Shown one piece after another: positions 6,715 to 10,852 of a DNA stretch of 10,852 bases. The DNA comes from CAVRZY01 sp963725415. GTDB taxonomy: Bacteria > Acidobacteriota > Terriglobia > Bryobacterales > Bryobacteraceae. The position numbers and the translations under genes are program-made. Under the pieces are notes generated by a model. It saw nothing but the letters and a program-made list of their open reading frames with translations. It was not told where the DNA came from and ran no database searches. The stretch's first letter is position 1. Each line of letters opens with the position of its first letter. The stretch is taken from contig CAVRZY010000110.1 of NCBI GenBank assembly GCA_963725415.1, positions 1 through 10,852 of the forward strand, written 5' to 3'.

Positions 6715-7818
6715 TCTCGAAGCTGTCCCAGGCCGTCCGCGCCCTGATCACCCGCAAGATCTCCTTCGAGCTTGATCTGATCCCCTTCCACTTCGAGGGC
6801 CTGCGGTTGAAGAAGGTCGTCAACTGGATCCTCACCGAAGGCTCGGTGTCCTTCAAGCCCACCATGCCGTGGGGCATGCCCACCGTCCTCCAGCTCGAAG
6901 CCGACCAGCCGTGCAATGTCCACTGCCGTGTCTGCCCCGTTGGCATGGGCCTCGACCACCCGACCGGCGACATGGATCTCCCTCTGTTCAAGCGGATCAT
7001 CGACGAACTCGGCGAGTATCTCCTGCTGATCATGTTCTGGGACTGGGGCGAGCCTTTCCTCAACCCGCACGCTTACGAAATGATCCGCTACGCCGGCCGC
7101 GCCGGCATCAAGGTCGTGTGCAGCACCAACGGGCACGTGTTCGCCTCTGGCAGCCACGCTCTCGAGGTGGTCGAATCCGGCCTGGACGTGCTGGTCTTTT
7201 CGGTGGATGGCATCACCCAGGAGACCTACCAGCGCTTCCGCGCCGCCGGCCGCCTCAGGTGGTCCTCAAGGGCATCCGGAAGGTGGTAGCCGAGAAGCGT
7301 CGCCTGAACTCCCGGACCCCACTGGTGAACTTCCGATTCATCGTCATGAAGCACGGGGAGCAGGAGATTCCGCAGTTGACCGAGTTTGCCCGCTCCCTGG
7401 GAGTCGATGCGCTCACTCTGCGGAAGTTCTATTCCGTTCCCGACCACCGGCGCGGCGGCGTCCCTCAGGAAAGCGCCTTCATCCCCAGCCAGCCCAGATA
7501 CCAGTTGCCCGAACTTTCTCCGGAAGACCTGGAGCCCGTTCGCGTGGCCAGTAACCCCTGCAAGAACCTATGGAATTGCCCCGCCATCCACTGGGACGGG
7601 ACCGTGTGCTCCTGCTTCATGGACTGGAACGAGGAGCGTCCCCTGGGCCGCTTGCGAGAGCAGAGCTTCAGAGAGATCTGGCGGGGCGAGGCCTACCGGA
7701 ACCTCCGGCGGAGTTCCGCAGGCGCTGGCAGGGACTCCTCCTGTGCGGCGAATGCCCCTCCGGTTTCAAGGGCGGCGACGTGGGCCGGGAGAGCAATGCC
7801 GAGGCGCTGTTCTTCTAA
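6711..7818 (+). pseudogene. Second radical SAM protein with SPASM-like C-terminus, two frame breaks
   Basis: About 368 residues when joined. The start ATG 6711 overlaps the TGA of the preceding radical SAM gene (ATGA). After about 55 residues of N-terminal extension comes DQPCNVHCRVCPVGM with CxxxCxxC (Cys68, 72, 75), then the SAM-binding MFWDWGEPFLNP (GE at 113-114) and VVCSTNGH. Frame 3 passes to frame 2 near 7245-7262 (QVVLKGIRKVV) and to frame 1 near 7708-7712 (FRRRWQGLLLCGECPSGFKG), ending at TAA 7816. The C-terminus has NPCKNLWNCPAIHWDG, CSCFMDW, a SFREIWRGEAYRNL helix and CGEC, a SPASM-like set. Both breaks fit one-base deletions. It likely works with its upstream partner on the same unknown substrate; only MoaA/PqqE-type kinship is clear. 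Confidence 0.8.
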
Positions 7819-7881
7819 GCGCGTATCCCTGAAGACGACAAACCGGAATGGCGCGGGGCCGGCTGGAGGGTGAGAGCAGGT

Positions 7882-8915
7882 TCAATAGAGCAGGTTGGTC
7901 CCGAAGTTGGGGATACCGCCGCCGCGAACCGTCGCCTTCCACTGGTCCAGCTTGCCTCGGTCCATTTTCCAGAACTGGCCGCACCGCTCGAGGTATTGGA
8001 TGACCGCGTCGCGTTCCCCTTTCTGAAGTAGTTCCAGCGCCAGGGCCATGTTGGGGCCGAAGGATTTGATCTGCGGGGAGCCGGGAGTCTTGCCGGCGGC
8101 CGGGAGATGCTCCTTGGCCTTTTAGAGATCTCCACTCCGCACGGCGAGCCGCCCGGGACCAAGTTGCCGTCGTGGATCGCATTGCCGTAGTTGCAGTTCT
8201 TGGGAAACTGCGGGGCCATTCGAGCAACTCCGTGGCATAGCCCCGGGCCTTCGCTGGATCGCCAGCGTCGAGCGCCATCTTGGCGAGGTCTGCCAACAAG
8301 TAAAACCGCTCCTCCGGTCTGGTGGCCAGCTTGGCTGCCGACTCCATTTGCTCGAAGGCCTTTCTTGCGAGTGCCGCCCTGCCGGCTTCGTCCTTCGCCC
8401 GGCGCGCCTGCATCTGGTAGTTGCGCGCCAGATTTCTGGCCACGTCCGGGTCCTTGAGATGGACCTAAGGCGCGCACAAGCAGGCTTGCCGCAAACTCAT
8501 TCTCAGTCAGAGTAAAGAAGTGGGCGGCGTTGGTTAACAACGCCGAACTCGCCTCCGGCTTTGCAGCCTCCTTCCGCCAGGCTGCCGCCGCTTGCACATA
8601 GCCTTCGGGATCGGCCAAGCTGCCGCCGACGAGGTCAACGCGGGCTTCCGGGGCGCCCGCAAGGCGGTCTTCCGGGTGGTGTTCGATCAGCCACAGAATA
8701 TGCCTCCGGCGCGCTTCCTTCACCTTCTCCGGCGCCATGTCGCGCAACCCGTTGCGGAAGTAATAAGCAAGCAGAGTGGTATGAGCGGTGGTGTCGTCGG
8801 GATTCTTCTGGAGCGAATCCTCGAGTCGCTGTGCTTCCGCCAGGCTGAGGTCGCGTCCGGCAGGCGGCTGGGCGAGGGCAAACAACGGCACGAACAGGAG
8901 AGCGATGCGGCACAT
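7882..8915 (-). pseudogene. Secreted TPR-like protein with TPGSPQ/SFGPNM C-terminus, frame-broken
   Basis: From ATG 8915 the protein begins MCRIALLFVPLFALAQPP, a Sec signal peptide (a TTG at 8930 is an alternative start). Helical repeat sequence follows (TTAHTTLLAYYFRNG, ASSALLTNAAHFFTL), then breaks near 8460-8470, near 8216-8225 and near 8149-8157, plus an in-frame TAA at 8124-8122. Joined frames give DVARNLARNYQMQARRAK, ERFYLLADLAKMALDAGD, MAPQFPKNCNYGNAIHDGN and, in a frame without its own start, TPGSPQIKSFGPNMALALEL through IPNFGTNLLY to TGA 7884-7882. This C-terminal signature marks a family I know only as hypothetical TPR-like proteins. It is convergent with the radical SAM pair. A group II intron ends 20 bases before the ATG. 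Confidence 0.7.
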
Positions 8916-8944
8916 CTGAGCCTGCTTCAAGCCGGTCGCGGTAG

Positions 8945-9010
8945 GGATACCGGTTACCCGGCACCCCCCGCACAGATCTGATTACGGGCGCTGGGTCGCG
9001 CATACGGCTC
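8945..9010 (-). ncRNA. Intron domain V-VI region
   Basis: Reading on the minus strand, AGAGCCGTATGCGC, a short loop, GCGCCCGTA and AGATCTGTGC occupy the place of catalytic domain V, followed by the domain VI hairpin. The outer 3' strand does not mirror the 5' AGAGCCGTA as cleanly as in active introns: ATCAG stands where CGG would be expected. That suggests damage or a sequence error in the catalytic core. Confidence 0.5.
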
Positions 9011-10484
9011 TTAGCTCGGATCGCGTGGCGGCGAAGCGCTGCGTTGGCCAAGGATGGACGCAACGGAAGGGGCAACCAGCGGGCCGCGAGCTTACCCAGT
9101 CGGTCCCAGTTGAGGCGGTGGCGTGTGGCTGCGTGGCCTGCAGTTGGGTGTTCGCCACAATCGGATCAACCGGTCCCGAAAGGTCCACAAGCGGTCGAGG
9201 TTTCCCGGTCCGCGTGATAGTTGAAGTAGCCCTGCACGACCGACCTGAGCCACTCGCCCGTTTGCGCCACCGGATCGTATCCGTCGCTGCCGGAGTTGCT
9301 GCTTGATTTCCTGCAACTTCCCCCGCAGGCGCTTGCCGATCGTCTGGCGCTTCACGGTAAAGTACCCCTTCCGGTTCTTCCCGCTGATATGCGTGAAGCC
9401 CAGAAAAGTCGAACGTCTCAGGCTTGCCTTCCCCTCTGCCTTTCCGGTGCAGCTCGGCATACCGCCCGAACTCGATCCGGCGCGTTTTCTCCGGTGCAGT
9501 TCCAGTCCGAACTTCCCCAGCCGTTCCCGGAAGTCCTCCAGTAAACGGTCGGCTTCCGCCGGGTATTGGAAACCGAGGACGGTATCATCGGCATAGCGAA
9601 CGACAATCACGTCCCCCCTCGCATATTTCTTGCGCCACGCATCCACCCAGAGATCGAAAACGTAGTGCAGATAGATATTGGCCAGCAGTGGTGAAATCAC
9701 CGCTCCTTGCGGAGTACCCATCTCCCTCTCCGACCATCGCCTCCCTCCATCACTCCGGCTTTCAGCCATTTCTGGATCAGCCGTAGGATGCGGGGGTCGG
9801 CGACGCGATGCTGGACGAACTTCATCATCCATCCGTGGTCGAGGTGATCGAAAAATCCTCGGATATCTGCGTCCAGCACATAGTTCACCCGCTTCTGCTT
9901 GAGCGCGACCGTCAACGCATCCAGCGCCTGATGCTGGCTGCGCCCCGGTCGGAAACCATACGAGAAGCCCCGAAAGTCCTCCTCGTAAATCTGATTGAGG
10001 ATGGTGACGACGGCTTGTTGGACGACCTTGTCCTCCAGCGCCGCCACCCCTAACGGACGTTGTCGCCCGTCGGCTTGGGGATGAACACCCTCCTCGATGG
10101 TTTCGCTCGATACGCCCCGCGATGGACCCGGCTGTGCAGGTCGACCAGCCGACCTTCCAGCCCGGTCTCATACTCCTGCCAGGTGACGCCGTCCACGCCG
10201 GGGGCCGCTTTCCGCTTCAAGGCGTAAAAGCTCTCCCGAAGTAATCGACCGTCAGGTGGTGGAGCAAGGCGGTGAACTCTTCTCCCTTCCCTCCTCGCTG
10301 CTTTCCGCACACCCGCCAATCCCTGGGATACGCGTGCCCCGCTCTGTGTCGGGTGCGTGCCGGATTGATGAGTGTTCTCCTTGATCAGCGGCCTTCCCTC
10401 CTCACTCTCCGCCAACGGTTTCCCGTCTTGGTTCGAATGATTCATCGGTACTATGCCGCTGTCCGACTCCTCGGAGACGTGCAT
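9011..10484 (-). pseudogene. ltrA: Group II intron-encoded reverse transcriptase/maturase, multiply frameshifted
   Basis: The joined frames follow the intron RT family in order: MHVSEESDSGIVPMNHSN at the start, LKRKAAPGVDGVTW (RT-0/1), FIPKPTG then ALEDKVVQQAVV (RT-2), SYGFRPGRSQHQALDAL and VLDADIRGFFDHLDH (RT-3), GTPQGAVISPLLANIYLH (RT-4), VVRYADDTVLGF (RT-5, catalytic YADD intact), FLGFTHISGKN (RT-7), then a maturase X region with GPGNLDRLWTFRDRL and HPWPTQRFAAT. There is no HNH endonuclease domain. Frame breaks are seen near 10285, 10243, 10065, 9740, 9494, 9405 (a TTTT run on this strand), 9284, 9213 and 9150. The ATG at 10484 was chosen because it matches the usual family start; the end near 9011 is approximate because the frames keep shifting. 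It could not make a working protein as read. Confidence 0.85.
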
Positions 10485-10658
10485 GCGGGCCGTGCGGCTA
10501 TCGCCTTCTCCCGCCGGCCTGCTGCCCTCGTGCCCAACAGGCGTCTCCGAGGTCTCCCGGTTCTCGTGCATGAAGTTTCTAGGCGTGTCTGGGGTCTACG
10601 ACTACGCAGGACTGACCGGGGACTCGCGCTAGCGCCTCCGGTCATGTTGCCTTCCGCT

Positions 10659-10664
10659 AAATTC
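10659..10664 (-). promoter_or_regulatory. Candidate EBS1 of the group II intron
   Basis: GAATTT on the minus strand pairs over six bases with AAATTC, the last six bases of the 5' exon at 10851-10846. It lies about 180 bases into the intron, a reasonable place for the domain I exon-binding loop. A chance 6-base match in this stretch is possible (roughly 6 percent). Confidence 0.45.
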
Positions 10665-10852
10665 AGAGCGTCGGCGTCCTGATTGCAACTTTTCGGAGCT
10701 CAATACCCAGCCCACCTATACCCCTGTTTACGCTTCGCCGGGCACCTCGCGGCGCCCAGCGCAAAACTCGGGGCCGAGCGGGTCGCTACCCCTTTCTCGT
10801 GAGACTCTTGCATTCTCTACTTCATGCCGGTTTATCCCGGCGCACGAATTTC

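Larger units (their letters stand above)
8935..10845 (-). mobile_element. Group II intron, full length, with degraded maturase
   Basis: A self-splicing retroelement of 1911 bases on the minus strand. The 5' end is GTGCG (10845-10841), matching the GUGYG rule. The 3' end is preceded by a perfect 10-pair domain VI-like hairpin (GGGGTGCCGG, GTAA loop, CCGGTATCCC) and TACCGCGAC, putting a branch-point A 7 bases before an AC terminus at 8935. The last six exon bases before the intron (AAATTC, 10851-10846) are exactly complementary to GAATTT at 10664-10659 in the domain I region, a candidate IBS1/EBS1 pair. The open frame inside is a reverse transcriptase/maturase. The 362 bases from the 5' end to the maturase start are the RNA-only part (domains I-III) and hold no gene. 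The element is oriented like the TPR-like gene downstream. Confidence 0.82.

Noticed and set aside
8635..9075. Minus-strand open frame crossing the intron end into the TPR-like gene
   Set aside because: It spans intron domains V-VI and the exon junction in a frame unrelated to either gene.
1..10852. tRNA, rRNA, CRISPR array, DNA transposase
   Set aside because: Read through for regular direct repeats with spacers, tRNA arms and DDE motifs; none seen. The only enzyme-bearing mobile element is the group II intron.

Overview
The window is GC-rich and looks like a soil Acidobacteriota chromosome of the Bryobacter/Solibacter type. That placement is an inference from base composition, a Tat-exported protein, a ThuA-domain protein, a TPGSPQ/SFGPNM-type TPR-like secreted protein and a group II intron; no 16S or other phylogenetic marker is present to prove it. 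No tRNA, rRNA or CRISPR array was recognised.

Layout. Bases 1-909 are a scrambled remnant: a possible tail of prmA (L11 methyltransferase), a short CCGGGCTCCGGG-type repeat, the N-terminal part of rsmE (16S rRNA m3U1498 methyltransferase) with frame breaks, then an abrupt switch near base 605 into the C-terminal two thirds of ribosomal protein L9 (rplI). Bases 914-3917 hold three intact plus-strand genes in tight order: a classical SDR dehydrogenase, a Tat-exported six-blade propeller-like protein, and a nitrilase-superfamily amidohydrolase whose ATG overlaps the previous stop. Bases 3918-4213 are non-coding and contain a strong terminator-like hairpin just before an NYN (LabA/DUF88-like) nuclease-like gene. 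That gene loses its C-terminal half around an imperfect palindrome at 4578-4637. It is followed, with a TGATG stop/start overlap, by an intact ThuA-domain gene (4741-5499).

Bases 5591-7818 hold two consecutive radical SAM genes with SPASM-like C-termini, joined by an ATGA overlap. Both carry single-base frame breaks (three and two). On the minus strand, 7882-8915 is a secreted TPR-like protein gene with three frame breaks and one in-frame stop. Immediately upstream of it, in the same orientation, lies a complete-looking group II intron (8935-10845). Its ends match the GTGCG...AC rules, a 6-bp EBS1/IBS1 pairing can be drawn, and its reverse transcriptase/maturase is broken in about nine places.

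The main pattern is uneven integrity: about 5.2 kb (620-5850) is free of frame breaks, while the first 0.6 kb and the last 5 kb carry roughly one per few hundred bases. Either the flanks are decaying around a mobile-element-rich region, or the assembly there has uncorrected indels. The sequence alone cannot settle which, so the broken genes are annotated as pseudogenes with that caveat.
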